From an uncultured Croceitalea sp. (GTDB lineage: Bacteria; Bacteroidota; Bacteroidia; Flavobacteriales; Flavobacteriaceae), in contig CANLWK010000003.1 in NCBI GenBank assembly GCA_947494805.1, forward strand, positions 496,001-560,000: a stretch of 64,000 nucleotides of DNA, in the 5' to 3' direction. The position numbers and the translations under genes were made by a program. Numbering within the stretch: the first letter of the stretch is position 1; the number at the start of each line of letters is the position of its first letter. The notes beneath the pieces were generated by a model that saw only the letters and a list, made by a program, of their open reading frames with translations, searched no databases and had not been told where the DNA came from. Positions 8,102 to 17,760 of this stretch are shown here, piece by piece.

Positions 8102-9091
8102 ATGAAAGTAGCTGTTGTTGGTGCCACGGGTATGGTTGGCGAAGTGATGTTGAAAGTATTGGCAGAGCGTGATTTTCCGATTACCGAATTATTGTTGGTT
8201 GCCTCTGAACGTTCAGTAGGCAAAAAATTGACTTACAAAGATGAGGAACATACAGTAATTGGTTTAGAAGACGCTGTAGCTGCCAAGCCTGAAATTGCCA
8301 TTTTTTCTGCCGGCGGAGACACATCATTAGCGTGGGCTCCAAAATTTGCCGAGGTCGGCACTACCGTAATCGACAACTCATCAGCCTGGCGCATGGATCC
8401 GACCAAAAAGCTTGTAGTACCCGAAATCAACGCATCAGAACTCACTGCTGAAGATAAAATCATTGCCAACCCCAATTGTTCAACAATCCAAATGGTATTG
8501 GCTTTGCATCCTTTGCATCAAAAGTACCAAATGCGACGTGTTGTAGTGTCTACCTATCAATCCGTTTCCGGTACCGGAGTTAAGGCCGTTCAGCAACTTG
8601 AAAATGAGATGAACGGTGTAAAAGGTGAAATGGCCTATCCTTACCCCATCAACAGAAATGCATTGCCCCACTGTGATGTTTTTATGGAGAATGGATACAC
8701 GAAAGAAGAAATGAAACTTGCGCGCGAACCGCAAAAAATATTGGATGACCGCACCTTTTCAGTATCCGCTACCGCAGTTAGAATACCCACTGCCGGTGGA
8801 CATTCAGAATCGGTAAACGTTGAGTTTCACAACGACTTCGACCTTTCAGATGTGCGTAAATTATTAAGTGAAACGCCAGGGGTGACCGTTCAAGACAATC
8901 CCGATACGAACACCTACCCCATGCCCATTTATGCACATGACAAAGACGATGTTTTTGTTGGGCGCATTCGTCGTGATGAAACCCAACGCAACACCTTAAA
9001 TATGTGGGTTGTATCAGATAACCTTCGTAAAGGGGCCGCCACCAATGCCGTTCAAATTGCAGAGTACTTGGTACAGCACAAACTGGTATAG
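8102..9091 (+). CDS. asd: Aspartate-semialdehyde dehydrogenase
   Basis: NADPH-dependent reduction of aspartyl-4-phosphate to aspartate semialdehyde, the branch point to lysine/diaminopimelate, threonine and methionine. The 329-residue protein shows the N-terminal GATGMVGEVML dinucleotide-binding loop, the active-site cysteine in NPNCSTIQM near residue 127, and the HSESVNVEF segment carrying the acid/base His near residue 235. Length and motifs are normal for the family. It is monocistronic: promoter at 8051-8080 and terminator at 9117-9153. Confidence 0.95.
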   Translation: MKVAVVGATGMVGEVMLKVLAERDFPITELLLVASERSVGKKLTYKDEEHTVIGLEDAVAAKPEIAIFSAGGDTSLAWAPKFAEVGTTVIDNSSAWRMDPTKKLVVPEINASELTAEDKIIANPNCSTIQMVLALHPLHQKYQMRRVVVSTYQSVSGTGVKAVQQLENEMNGVKGEMAYPYPINRNALPHCDVFMENGYTKEEMKLAREPQKILDDRTFSVSATAVRIPTAGGHSESVNVEFHNDFDLSDVRKLLSETPGVTVQDNPDTNTYPMPIYAHDKDDVFVGRIRRDETQRNTLNMWVVSDNLRKGAATNAVQIAEYLVQHKLV

Positions 9092-9116
9092 GTCAGGTAT
9101 ATCTTAAAATTATACA

Positions 9117-9153
9117 AACCTTTAACCCTATCTTAAGGTTAAAGGTTTTTTTG
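9117..9153 (+). terminator. Intrinsic terminator after asd
   Basis: AACCTTTAACC (9117-9127) pairs with GGTTAAAGGTT (9137-9147), an 11-bp perfect stem with a 9-base loop, followed by a run of T. Confidence 0.85.
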
Positions 9154-9184
9154 TGCTATTTTCGAAAGGCTAAACGAATTCGAA

Positions 9185-11353
9185 ATGAAAAAAACAACTT
9201 CACTATTTGCAGCGCTCTTTTTGGTCTGCATACCACTTACTATGGCACAGAACACAGTCATCAAAGATTTGATTAAAGTAAACTACCCGTATACTTCAAA
9301 AATAGGCCAGTCAGACACTTATTTTGGCACAAGCGTAGAAGACCCTTATCGCTGGTTAGAAGACGACCGAAGTCCCGATACCGAAAAATGGGTCAATCGC
9401 CAAAACAATGTCACCTTCAACTATCTAGAAAACATTCCGTTTCGCGAAGGGCTAAAAAAGCGCCTCGAAGAACTATGGAACTATGAAAAGTTAGGTTCTC
9501 CGTTTGAAGAAGGCAAGTACACCTATTTCTATAAAAACAATGGACTTCAAAACCAATATGTGGTCTACCGTAAAACAGCAAACGGTGAAGAAGAAGTGTT
9601 CTTAGATCCTAACACTTTTTCTGAAGATGGTACTACTTCTTTGATGGGTTTACGCTTTACCAAAGATGGCTCTAAAGCGGCATATTTGATTTCAGAGGGG
9701 GGCAGTGATTGGCGCAAAGCCATCGTTGTAAATGCCGATGACAAAAAAATCGTTGAAGACACCTTGGTAGATATCAAATTCAGTGGAATTTCATGGAAGG
9801 GCAATGAGGGGTTTTTCTACTCAAGCTATGATAAACCAGAAGGTAGTGAACTATCAGCTAAAACAGACCAACACAAACTTTACTATCATAAACTGGGTAC
9901 AGCACAATCAGAAGATAAACTCGTTTTTGGTGGAACCCCTGAAGAAAAACATCGTTACGTAGGAGGCTCCGTTTCAGAAGACGGCAACTACTTGTACATT
10001 GCAGCCTCCGTATCCACTTCGGGCAACAAACTGTTCTTAAAAGACTTGCAAAAACCCGAAAGTCCGTTAATTACGATTTTAGGGGATACTGATTCTGACA
10101 CCTATGTGATAGACAACGAAGGTTCTAAGCTTTTCTTGGTCACGAATCGCAATGCTCCCAACAAAAAAATTGTGGTAACCGATGCAGCGAATCCGACGCC
10201 AGAAAACTGGACCGATTTCATTCCAGAGACTGAACATGTATTGACCGCAGGTACCGGAGGCGGTTACTTTTTTGCAGAATATATGGTAGATGCCATTTCT
10301 AAGGTCTACCAATACGACTACGACGGAAAATTGATTCGGGAAGTGAAACTACCCGGTGTAGGTAGCGCTAGTGGATTCGGAGGAAAAAAGAAAAACAGAG
10401 AATTCTATTTCTCTTTCACCAACTACAATACCCCGGGATCTTCTTACAAGTACAATGTAGAGACCGGTAATTACGAACAGTACTGGAAACCAAAGATTGA
10501 TTTCAATCCTTCAGACTATGAATCAACACAGGTCTTCTATGAATCTAAAGATGGTACCAAAGTGCCCATGATCATCACGCATAAAAAAGGATTGAAGCTT
10601 GATGGCAAAAACCCGACCATACTTTATGGCTATGGCGGATTCAATATTAGCTTAACCCCTTCTTTCAGTATTGTAAATGCCGTCTGGATGGAACAGGGCG
10701 GTGTATATGCGGTGCCTAATTTACGTGGCGGCGGCGAATACGGTAAAAAATGGCACGTGGCCGGCACAAAAATGCAAAAGCAAAATGTCTTTGACGATTT
10801 TATCGCTGCTGCCGAATACTTGACTGACAAAGGCTACACTTCAAAAGAATATTTGGCCATACGTGGTGGTTCCAATGGGGGGCTTTTAGTTGGCGCCACG
10901 ATGACACAACGACCAGATTTGATGCAAGTTGCCCTACCTGCGGTTGGCGTATTGGATATGTTACGATACCACACGTTTACCGCTGGGGCCGGATGGGCCT
11001 ATGACTACGGAACAGCTGAAGACAGTAAAGAAATGTTCGAATATCTGAAAGGATACTCTCCTGTCCACAACGTTAAAAAAGGCACAGAATACCCCGCCAC
11101 CCTAATCACGACTGGGGATCATGACGATAGGGTTGTGCCTGCCCATAGCTTTAAATTTGCTGCTGAACTGCAAGAGAAACAAACAGGAAACAATCCTGCG
11201 CTTATTCGTATTGAGACCAATGCAGGTCATGGCGCCGGCACACCGGTCAGTAAGACCATTGAACAATATGCCGATATTTTCGGATTTACCCTTTTCAATA
11301 TGGGCTTTGAATCATTGCCCAATGAGCAAGTGATTTCCGATGGTGGCCAATAA
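9185..11353 (+). CDS. Prolyl oligopeptidase (family S9A), exported
   Basis: Serine peptidase that cleaves short peptides after proline. A signal peptide (residues 1-21, ending TMAQ) predicts a periplasmic location. The mature protein has a propeller domain from about residue 80 to 430 and a C-terminal alpha/beta-hydrolase domain. The catalytic Ser563 lies in RGGSNGG, the Asp in GDHDDRV (residues 644-650) and His682 in NAGHGAG. The 722-residue length fits the S9A family. The gene is flanked by terminators on both sides and appears monocistronic. Confidence 0.93.
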   Translation: MKKTTSLFAALFLVCIPLTMAQNTVIKDLIKVNYPYTSKIGQSDTYFGTSVEDPYRWLEDDRSPDTEKWVNRQNNVTFNYLENIPFREGLKKRLEELWNYEKLGSPFEEGKYTYFYKNNGLQNQYVVYRKTANGEEEVFLDPNTFSEDGTTSLMGLRFTKDGSKAAYLISEGGSDWRKAIVVNADDKKIVEDTLVDIKFSGISWKGNEGFFYSSYDKPEGSELSAKTDQHKLYYHKLGTAQSEDKLVFGGTPEEKHRYVGGSVSEDGNYLYIAASVSTSGNKLFLKDLQKPESPLITILGDTDSDTYVIDNEGSKLFLVTNRNAPNKKIVVTDAANPTPENWTDFIPETEHVLTAGTGGGYFFAEYMVDAISKVYQYDYDGKLIREVKLPGVGSASGFGGKKKNREFYFSFTNYNTPGSSYKYNVETGNYEQYWKPKIDFNPSDYESTQVFYESKDGTKVPMIITHKKGLKLDGKNPTILYGYGGFNISLTPSFSIVNAVWMEQGGVYAVPNLRGGGEYGKKWHVAGTKMQKQNVFDDFIAAAEYLTDKGYTSKEYLAIRGGSNGGLLVGATMTQRPDLMQVALPAVGVLDMLRYHTFTAGAGWAYDYGTAEDSKEMFEYLKGYSPVHNVKKGTEYPATLITTGDHDDRVVPAHSFKFAAELQEKQTGNNPALIRIETNAGHGAGTPVSKTIEQYADIFGFTLFNMGFESLPNEQVISDGGQ

Positions 11354-11377
11354 TTTTTTTAAAGTCTTTTAAAACTT

Positions 11378-11410
11378 AAAAATCCGTTTCCATTTGAAAC
11401 GGATTTTTAA
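11378..11410 (+). terminator. Intrinsic terminator after the prolyl oligopeptidase gene
   Basis: AAAAATCCGTTTC (11378-11390) is perfectly complementary to GAAACGGATTTTT (11396-11408) with a 5-base loop. The A/T ends could let it work in both directions. Confidence 0.85.
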
Positions 11411-11425
11411 TTGTATTCTATTACA

Positions 11426-12397
11426 ATGCTAGAGGTTAACAATGCTTCTTTCTCATATCAAGACAATTTGGTTCTTGAAGATGTTTCATTTTCCCTTAAA
11501 AGAGGACAGCATTTGTCCATAATGGGCGAAAGTGGTTCTGGTAAAAGCACCTTATTAAAAGCCATATATGGTTTGCTCCATTTAAGTGAGGGTACCATAC
11601 ATTGGGATAAAGCGCAAGTATTGGGGCCGAACTTTAATCTTGTTCCGGGTGAAAAGTACATGAAATATGTATCCCAAAGTTTTGATTTAATGCCCTTTAC
11701 CACTGTCAGGGAAAACATTGCCGAACATCTTTCGGTTTTTGAACAGGACACCCATGAAGAGAGAACAAATGAACTATTAAAGCTCATTGAGCTCGTAGCT
11801 TACGCCGACACCAAAGTGAAAAATCTTAGTGGAGGGCAAATGCAGCGTGTGGCATTGGCTCGTGCTTTGGCACAAGAGCCAGAAGTGCTACTGCTCGACG
11901 AACCTTTCAGCAGTATTGATCAATTCAAAAAAAACGATTTGCGCTTTAACCTGTTTCCTTACTTAAAAGAAAAAGGAATTACGGTCTTGACCGCAACCCA
12001 CGATCCAAATGACGTACTGCCTTTCTCTGATGAACTGTTGGTGCTACGGAACGGACACGCAATTGCCCATGACAAAACGGAGCAATTGTATAAAAATCCT
12101 AAGAAGGGCTATATCGCCTCACTATTTGATTTGGTCAATGAAATACCCGTCTCACTTTTAAGGTCTAATAATACCGGTCAACGATCTGTTTTGGTATATC
12201 CCCATGAGTTAGAAGTTACAGCGGTGTCAGGATTTGAAGTTTTTGTCATCCACAGCTATTTTCAGGGCAATCATTACCTCATTGAAGGGTTGACCGCCAA
12301 GGGGTTGACCATTCGCTTTAACCATAGCGAACGGCTTGAAGCTCGTACAAAAGCATTGCTCAATGTTTCAGCATCGTTTTTAGATCAACGACTGTAA
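11426..12397 (+). CDS. Lone ABC transporter ATP-binding protein with TOBE-like tail
   Basis: A 323-residue ATPase with Walker A GESGSGKST (near residue 35), Q-loop YVSQSFD, signature LSGGQMQRVALARAL, Walker B VLLLDEPFSSID and the H-loop TATHD. Residues ~240-323 form a beta-rich extension with a VYPHELEV segment, like the TOBE regulatory domain of PotA/FbpC/ThiQ-type import ATPases. No permease or binding protein lies beside it, so the transporter it powers is unknown. An upstream in-frame TTG at 11411 would add five residues; the ATG at 11426 is preferred. Confidence 0.85.
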   Translation: MLEVNNASFSYQDNLVLEDVSFSLKRGQHLSIMGESGSGKSTLLKAIYGLLHLSEGTIHWDKAQVLGPNFNLVPGEKYMKYVSQSFDLMPFTTVRENIAEHLSVFEQDTHEERTNELLKLIELVAYADTKVKNLSGGQMQRVALARALAQEPEVLLLDEPFSSIDQFKKNDLRFNLFPYLKEKGITVLTATHDPNDVLPFSDELLVLRNGHAIAHDKTEQLYKNPKKGYIASLFDLVNEIPVSLLRSNNTGQRSVLVYPHELEVTAVSGFEVFVIHSYFQGNHYLIEGLTAKGLTIRFNHSERLEARTKALLNVSASFLDQRL

Positions 12398-12489
12398 TCT
12401 GTAATCCATTTATCGAATAACCGGCTGTGGGCATACTAGCACAAAAACTTCCAGCGTTATTTTCATAGAACCCCCCAAATACCTATGAA

Positions 12490-13299
12490 ATGAAAAAAAT
12501 GTTCCTTTTTGTGTTAGTGCTCCCCTTGATTTCAACAGTTTATGTTTCTTGTTCCAATGAAAGTACAACAACGGAAATGTCGGTTGGTGAAGATGATGAA
12601 AGCGCGGACATGGAAAATGATGAAACTGATTCAGAACGGGCCTCTTCAGATACTGTTCAATTGGTGGCCAACGCCGATATCATCAAAAACAATGGTGAAG
12701 GAGAGCAGTTATGGAATGATGATGTTTTTTTGACCGCTAAAAAAATTAACGGAGCCACAGGTAAAGTAGTGTTCGAAAGTCGCTTTAGAGATGATGGTTT
12801 TGGTGTTGCCGGCGGGCGCTGGCAGCAAATTGACTACTATTACGAATATCAAGGTGAAGTTGTAAAGGCCAGCGAGCAATTAATTGTCAATTTCAGGATA
12901 CCTGTAACGGATGTTCAGGTTCAGGTAGGTCAAATGGATCCCGGAGAGGGCCGACAAGCAAAAGAAGGTACTACCTGTGACGATAACGATACCAACCGTG
13001 CCGATGAATCAGGTCAATGGAAAGCTTACAATGCTGCTGGTGAAATGGTTGCAAGTGGTATTCTTTTAGATGAATATTCCGTCGAGGGCAAGCTACCTGA
13101 TTCCATGGGGTCTTACCGATTTCAATTGGATGCCAAAAATGTTTCGAAAATTGTTTTGGAAGCCACCCAATGGGGTGGTGAAGAGCGTGGCTGCCCTACT
13201 TATCGTTCGAGTTATGCAAGTCAAGCATTAAACGATAGTGGAAATACCGAAAACAATTCAGAGTTTAATCTCATGGCCCTTAGTTATAGGGCGCAGTAA
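12490..13299 (+). CDS. Probable lipoprotein of unknown function
   Basis: A 269-residue protein with a lipoprotein-like signal: basic start, hydrophobic core and then VYVSC, with Cys21 as the likely lipidated residue. It is followed by an acidic Asp/Glu/Ser-rich tether (residues 22-55) of the kind that often precedes surface or periplasmic domains in Bacteroidota. The remainder is beta-rich, with two widely spaced Cys (near residues 162 and 236) that could form a disulfide. I recognise no domain. It lies between the lone ABC ATPase and the ArfB-like gene, with no clear operon partner. Confidence 0.7.
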   Translation: MKKMFLFVLVLPLISTVYVSCSNESTTTEMSVGEDDESADMENDETDSERASSDTVQLVANADIIKNNGEGEQLWNDDVFLTAKKINGATGKVVFESRFRDDGFGVAGGRWQQIDYYYEYQGEVVKASEQLIVNFRIPVTDVQVQVGQMDPGEGRQAKEGTTCDDNDTNRADESGQWKAYNAAGEMVASGILLDEYSVEGKLPDSMGSYRFQLDAKNVSKIVLEATQWGGEERGCPTYRSSYASQALNDSGNTENNSEFNLMALSYRAQ

Positions 13300-13336
13300 T
13301 GCGCTTCGGTTGGCTATCTTTGGGCAAACTTATGTT

Positions 13337-13741
13337 TTGCAAAAAGAGCTAATTTTAAAAGAGCTGAATTTTAAAGCGGTCCGCAGTAGCGGGGCGGGTG
13401 GCCAGCATGTCAATAAAGTATCCTCAAAAGTTGAAGTTGCTTTTGCCATTGCACAATCAAACGGACTGACCCTATTAGAAAAGGACCGTTTATTGCTAAA
13501 GCTTAAAAATCGTTTGAACAAAGATCAGGTATTGTTGCTGCAATGCGATGAGGCCAGAAGCCAGCACAAGAACAAACAATTGGTTGTCAAACGCTTATTT
13601 GACCTATTGAAAAAGGCCTTGCACATTCCCAAAAAAAGGAAAGCTACAAAGCCTTCTAAAGCCGTTATTGAAAAGCGGTTAAAATCTAAAAAGATGGCCT
13701 CTCAAAAGAAATCAAATAGAAGACCTCCTAATCTTGATTGA
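13337..13741 (+). CDS. arfB: ArfB/YaeJ-like peptidyl-tRNA hydrolase (GGQ protein)
   Basis: ArfB enters the empty mRNA channel of stalled ribosomes and releases the peptide through a GGQ loop like that of release factors. The GGQ is in RSSGAGGQHVNKVSSKVE. The C-terminal tail is strongly basic (KKRKATKPSKAVIEKRLKSK), as needed for the mRNA channel. Two starts are possible. An ATG at 13238 overlaps the preceding lipoprotein gene by 62 bp and adds 33 residues without family resemblance. A TTG at 13337 gives a protein beginning (M)QKELILKEL, of standard 134-residue length, and is chosen here. Confidence 0.85.
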   Translation: MQKELILKELNFKAVRSSGAGGQHVNKVSSKVEVAFAIAQSNGLTLLEKDRLLLKLKNRLNKDQVLLLQCDEARSQHKNKQLVVKRLFDLLKKALHIPKKRKATKPSKAVIEKRLKSKKMASQKKSNRRPPNLD

Positions 13742-13834
13742 AATACAAAATGTCATTTCAAAGTGAACGCAGTAAAAAACAAATCTTTTGAAGTTCTTCT
13801 TCCATTTAGTAAAACCCTAATCTTCAAGGGTTAG

Positions 13835-14206
13835 CTACCCCATCTCTGGCACCTCATAAAAATATTGTGCCCGGGTTATTTTACCATTTTCAACTTGGTA
13901 CATGCAGAGCTCTTCAAAGGCCCATCGCCCCGATTCTTTAAAAGTAGCATCCATTGACATAGGTAGAACAAAATGGTTGGCCGCCACAACAGGTTCCCCG
14001 ACAGAACCGCCATGGGTCTCTTCAATACCAGCCTCCCATTCATGGAACCCTTTTAAAATATTTTCCTTGCCTTTGGTTACTTTTTCTCCTGGCATCCCAT
14101 CCATTTCAATGCTTACGGCATCATCTGCGTAGAGGTCGTACGCTTCTAAATACTTTCCTTCACGGCATAGCGAAACCATTTTGTTCGCGACTTCTTGTGT
14201 TGTCAT
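13835..14206 (-). CDS. SnoaL-like / NTF2-superfamily protein
   Basis: A 123-residue alpha+beta cone-fold protein. An N-terminal helix with ANKMVSLCREGKYLEAYDLY is followed by DDAVSIEM and a beta-sheet ending in ENGKITRAQYFYE, the layout of SnoaL-like domains. The superfamily ranges from polyketide cyclases to proteins with no known activity, so no reaction is assigned. The gene lies 78 bp downstream of the Gre-like gene on the same strand and could be a distal member of the sigma-54 regulator operon. Confidence 0.75.
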   Translation of the reverse strand: MTTQEVANKMVSLCREGKYLEAYDLYADDAVSIEMDGMPGEKVTKGKENILKGFHEWEAGIEETHGGSVGEPVVAANHFVLPMSMDATFKESGRWAFEELCMYQVENGKITRAQYFYEVPEMG

Positions 14207-14284
14207 AATAGTTTGTTTATTGGATTGTTATCTCTAAATATAATAAAGATATCAAGCTGTGATTTTAAGATATTGTTAATCTTA

Positions 14285-14728
14285 TCAGTTGATATCCAAC
14301 AGCTTGTGCAGTGTTCCATTGAATTGAAAACTATCGCCCTTCTCTTTGCCCAAAAGTAGCTTTGCAATGGGTGTATTGGCCGAAATACAGAAAACGGTTT
14401 CTTTGTCAAGCACAACCCTTCCGGCAGAAATAGCGATGTAATAATTTACGCTATCTGTTTTGACCAAACTGCCTAAAACCACTTTTACCTTTTTTGATTC
14501 TTGCGGAACTTTACGAAGAACCTGCTGAATTCTTTCGGCATCGAGCAACTGTTGTCCCAATTTTTCCCGTTCAAGCTGTAGCATCGCCCGACCCGTTTCA
14601 TGTTTGTCACCAGCAGTACTCTTAGACTCTGAGGTCAAGGCCGCTTTTACTTCATCAATTTGTTCTTGAATACGCTGAAGCCTTGCAGTGATAAAACGCT
14701 CACAAAACTGATAGGCTTCACTTTTCAT
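14285..14728 (-). CDS. GreA/GreB-related small protein
   Basis: A 147-residue protein laid out like a transcript-cleavage factor. The N-terminal half is a helical hairpin (residues 1-75) with charged residues at its turn, within GDKHETGRAML. The C-terminal half matches the FKBP-like Gre domain: SANTPIAKLLLGKEKGDSF corresponds to the SPIGRALLGK...GD segment of GreA. Gre factors act in the RNA polymerase secondary channel. The turn residues differ from the classical acidic tip, so cleavage activity is uncertain. The gene starts 9 bp after the histidine kinase stop, so it belongs to that operon. Confidence 0.7.
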   Translation of the reverse strand: MKSEAYQFCERFITARLQRIQEQIDEVKAALTSESKSTAGDKHETGRAMLQLEREKLGQQLLDAERIQQVLRKVPQESKKVKVVLGSLVKTDSVNYYIAISAGRVVLDKETVFCISANTPIAKLLLGKEKGDSFQFNGTLHKLLDIN

Positions 14729-14737
14729 GGGTTATGC

Positions 14738-16081
14738 TTAAAAAGTAAGTGTGAAAGTGGTCTCAACATTTGGTTTTGAGTACAGTTTAAGGCTGCCACC
14801 ATGAAGCTGAACAATCTGCCTTGAAAGGCTAAGACCAATACCTGTTCCCTTTTCTTTTGTGGTAAAGAATGGCACAAAAATCTCATCTATCATTTCTTCA
14901 GGAATACCTGGGCCGTTGTCTTTTACTATAATATATTTTCTATTCTTGTTGTCAACACCTGCAATGACCTCGATAATGCCAGATGGTTGTGTCTCTAGCG
15001 AGTGAATGGCATTCTTGACCAGGTTAATCAATACTTGGGTAAGTTGTTTCTCATCAATGAAAAACGCAAGGTCTTCAACTTCTTGCTTCCAAAGTATTTC
15101 AACACCCTCGTTTAAATCACGTTGCATAAGCACTTGTACTTTCTCAAAGAGCTTTTTAGCATCGACCAACTTTTTATCTGGTTTGGGCACACTTAAAAAG
15201 CTACGGTACGATTGCACAAAATCCATTAGGTCGTTACCTTGACTTCTGATGACCTCAAGCCCACGTTCTGCACTTACGATTTTATCCTTGTCCAATTGGT
15301 CAACTACCTCTCCCTTATCATTGTGATAGTACTTAAGTATTGCCTCTGATATAGAGGTTATGGGCGTAATCGTATTCATGATTTCATGGGTGAGTACACG
15401 AATAAGACGAATCCATGAATCAGTTTCCTTCTCATCTAACTCCTCATTGATATCCTGAACCACAACCAAAAGCAAAGGTTTCTCATCAAGAACGACCGAC
15501 GTAGATTTTAAAGCCAATTGTATTTGTTCGCGCTCATTGGTCAATTGAAACATTTTACGCTCAAACGGCTTAAACGTTTCAAAGATTTCGTAGAGTTTGG
15601 CATCAATCTTCTTTAGTTGTTTTATATGGTTTAAAGGACTGTGGTTGAAAAGCTTTTCAAGCGTAGGGTTGGAAAACAGAATATGGCCTTTTTCATTAAA
15701 GGTCATAATTCCGATATTGGCCTGTTTTAAAATTTCTTGGTAATACTTCTCTCGCATTTGTAATTGCAAATGCACTTCTTGTATCAAGCTATTGACTCGA
15801 TTCAGGCTCTGGTTCAATTCTTTGAATGATTTGATAGCGACCCGCTCTGGAAAACGAAGTGTAAAATCTTCGTTCTTGATAGCATCAAAAAAGTAAGCAA
15901 TCTTTCGGTTTGTCCTATTGATAAAAATTATCAATGCATGTACCTGAGCGACCAATGCCACTAAAGACAAAAACAATAAAAAATACCACACTTTTAATAC
16001 AGAGAATGCAAACAACAATGCGGTGAGCGTAAGCAACACTACTCTGACAATCATTTGAATATAAAAATTTCTACTTGCCAT
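14738..16081 (-). CDS. NtrY-like sensor histidine kinase
   Basis: A 447-residue kinase with two membrane helices (residues ~10-30 and 33-55) and almost no periplasmic loop, so sensing is probably within the membrane or cytoplasm. A HAMP-like linker with coiled coil, a PAS domain (~115-200), HisKA with the phospho-His in [14 protein letters not shown] (near residue 235), and an HATPase with [17 protein letters not shown] and [12 protein letters not shown] follow. It overlaps the response-regulator stop by one base (TAATG), so the two are translated together. The partner regulator is the sigma-54 activator just upstream. Confidence 0.9.
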   Translation of the reverse strand: MASRNFYIQMIVRVVLLTLTALLFAFSVLKVWYFLLFLSLVALVAQVHALIIFINRTNRKIAYFFDAIKNEDFTLRFPERVAIKSFKELNQSLNRVNSLIQEVHLQLQMREKYYQEILKQANIGIMTFNEKGHILFSNPTLEKLFNHSPLNHIKQLKKIDAKLYEIFETFKPFERKMFQLTNEREQIQLALKSTSVVLDEKPLLLVVVQDINEELDEKETDSWIRLIRVLTHEIMNTITPITSISEAILKYYHNDKGEVVDQLDKDKIVSAERGLEVIRSQGNDLMDFVQSYRSFLSVPKPDKKLVDAKKLFEKVQVLMQRDLNEGVEILWKQEVEDLAFFIDEKQLTQVLINLVKNAIHSLETQPSGIIEVIAGVDNKNRKYIIVKDNGPGIPEEMIDEIFVPFFTTKEKGTGIGLSLSRQIVQLHGGSLKLYSKPNVETTFTLTF

Positions 16082-17445
16082 TACCGCTTGAGCTTCTTCA
16101 TTTTGTTGTAAAGCGTTTGCCTTGAAACACCGAGTTGTTCTGCAGCTGCGCTATAATTTCCATCGTGCAAATCTAATGCTTTGGTAATCATTTGGTGCTC
16201 CATTTCGTCAAGCGTTACCAATTCGGCTTCAAAAGTATTTGATGGTTTTGAATGCAATAAGAAATCTTCGGGTTTCAATACATTGCCTTCTGATAAAATC
16301 ACAGCGCGTTCCATAGTATGCTGTAATTCACGTATATTTCCGGGCCATTGGTATTCCATTAGTTTTTCTTGTGCCAAGTTATTGATGCGCAGACCCTGTT
16401 TGTCGTATTTTGTGGCAAACTTCTTTAAAAAGAAATCGGCCAAAACCAATACATCATCATCACGTTCTCGCAAAGGTGGCACTTCAATGTGTATTGTATT
16501 GATACGGTACAGCAAATCTTCTCTGAAAAGTCCGTCAGCGACCATTTGGTTGAGATTGCAGTTTGTGGCACAAATCAAACGAATATCAACATTGATAGGT
16601 TTGTTTGAACCTACCCTGACCACAGATTTGTTCTGAATGGCCGATAGCAGTTTGGCTTGTGTCTGCAATGATAGGTTGCCCATCTCATCTAAAAAGAGAG
16701 AGCCCTGATGTGCCGCTTCAAACTTACCTGCGCGGTCCTCTTTGGCATCGGTAAAGGCCCCTTTTAAGTGTCCAAATAGTTCGCTCTCAAACAAATTATC
16801 TGAAATAGAGCCCATATCTACATTGATGAACACCTCATCTTTACGCACTGACAACCGATGTAGCTCACGTGCAATGAGTTCTTTTCCTGTGCCATTTTCA
16901 CCTGTAATAAGTACATTGACGTCTGTCTTTGCAACTTTTCTAACTAGGTTCAGCACATTGGTAAGGGCTTTTGAATTACCAACGATATGGCTTTTGTCAT
17001 CGTTAATAACCTGCTTGAGTCCTTTCTCTTTTTTTTTTAGTTGATTGATTTCTTGTTTTGACTTTCGAAGTTCGAGCGCTGATTTAACTGTGGTAAGCAG
17101 GCGTTCGTTGTTCCATGGTTTTAAAATGAAATCAGAAGCACCTTGTTTTAGTGCTTTTACCGCGAGGTCAACAGCACCATATGCCGTCATCATGATAACC
17201 GACGTATTAGGGGATTTTTTTTTGATTTCATTTAACCAAAATAACCCTTCGTTACCCGTATTCACTCCAGCAGAAAAATTCATGTCGAGCAATACGATAT
17301 CTATTTCGTTGATTTTTGGAAATGAGGAAATCTGATTCGGATTAAAAAGTGTTTGAACACTTTTGTATTCAAACTGTAATAGAATTTCAAGAGCGCTCAA
17401 AACACTTTTGTTATCATCTATTACCAATATTTTTGCGTCAGTCAT
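16081..17445 (-). CDS. NtrC-family sigma-54-dependent response regulator
   Basis: A 454-residue activator with a receiver domain (phospho-acceptor D54 in VLLDMNFS), a sigma-54-interacting AAA+ domain with Walker A GENGTGKE, and a C-terminal Fis-type HTH (GNYSAAAEQLGVSRQTLYNK). The sigma-54 contact loop reads GAFTDA, not the canonical GAFTGA. It is transcribed divergently from tolC, across a region holding palindromes suited to a dimeric Fis-type HTH, so it is the natural candidate to control the export locus. A TTG at 17478 would add 11 residues; the ATG at 17445 starts the receiver domain normally. Confidence 0.92.
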   Translation of the reverse strand: MTDAKILVIDDNKSVLSALEILLQFEYKSVQTLFNPNQISSFPKINEIDIVLLDMNFSAGVNTGNEGLFWLNEIKKKSPNTSVIMMTAYGAVDLAVKALKQGASDFILKPWNNERLLTTVKSALELRKSKQEINQLKKKEKGLKQVINDDKSHIVGNSKALTNVLNLVRKVAKTDVNVLITGENGTGKELIARELHRLSVRKDEVFINVDMGSISDNLFESELFGHLKGAFTDAKEDRAGKFEAAHQGSLFLDEMGNLSLQTQAKLLSAIQNKSVVRVGSNKPINVDIRLICATNCNLNQMVADGLFREDLLYRINTIHIEVPPLRERDDDVLVLADFFLKKFATKYDKQGLRINNLAQEKLMEYQWPGNIRELQHTMERAVILSEGNVLKPEDFLLHSKPSNTFEAELVTLDEMEHQMITKALDLHDGNYSAAAEQLGVSRQTLYNKMKKLKR

Positions 17446-17615
17446 GCCATTCTTTTTAAAAAGTGTCTGCTTTTTCAAAACAAAACATATACCGTTTTAC
17501 TCTTTTTCATGCCTATGTTAATCTGACTTCGCTACCAAGCCCTATTATACAAGGTATCGCCTTGGAAATAAATTTTTCTAAAAATACAAAAGCATAGGCT
17601 CCGTTGTGTTTTGTT

Positions 17616-17674
17616 TGTATAAAAATTTGACACTTTTTGTATAAAAATTTGACACTGTAAAAATATTTTATACT
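17616..17674. promoter_or_regulatory. Enhancer-like operator cluster upstream of tolC (three palindromes)
   Basis: TGTATAAAAATTTGACA occurs at 17616-17632 and again, identical, at 17638-17654, 22 bp further on. A third variant, TGTAAAAATATTTTATA, follows at 17656-17672. All share TGT-N11-(A/T)(C/T)A dyad symmetry and a trailing CT. The same element in tandem copies 22 bp apart recurs before P4 and P7. The position, 62-102 bp upstream of the -24 box, suits binding of an NtrC-type activator. Confidence 0.65.
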
Positions 17675-17717
17675 TCGTAAAATTTTTAAGCAATTGATTT
17701 TCAGGTATTTAATTTTA

Positions 17718-17732
17718 TGGCACAGGAATAGC
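17718..17732 (+). promoter_or_regulatory. Sigma-54-type -24/-12 promoter of the tolC unit
   Basis: TGGCACAGGAATAGC matches the consensus TGGCAC-N5-TTGC with the invariant GG-N10-GC spacing; the only core mismatch is A for the first-but-one T of the -12 box. The -12 C is 29 bp from the tolC ATG. A divergently encoded sigma-54 activator lies next door. Confidence 0.65.
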
Positions 17733-17760
17733 TTAAACTTTGGCATAGAATCAAAAAACA

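Larger units (their letters stand above)
17446..17760. other. Divergent regulatory region between the NtrC-type regulator and tolC
   Basis: This 315-bp stretch holds no gene. It contains three TGT-N11-ACA-type palindromes (17616-17674), a sigma-54-like promoter toward tolC (17718-17732), and a small inverted repeat CAAGG/CCTTG at 17550-17564 that would lie in the leader of the regulator operon. The rest is AT-rich without further recognisable sites. Confidence 0.6.

Noticed and set aside
17498-17513. Minus-strand AGGCATGAAAAAGAGT upstream of the NtrC-type regulator, similar to the P4/P7 promoter core.
   Set aside because: The spacing gives GG-N10-AG, so the essential G of the -12 element is missing and the -24 T is A; autoregulation from the shared operators remains possible but is not supported here.
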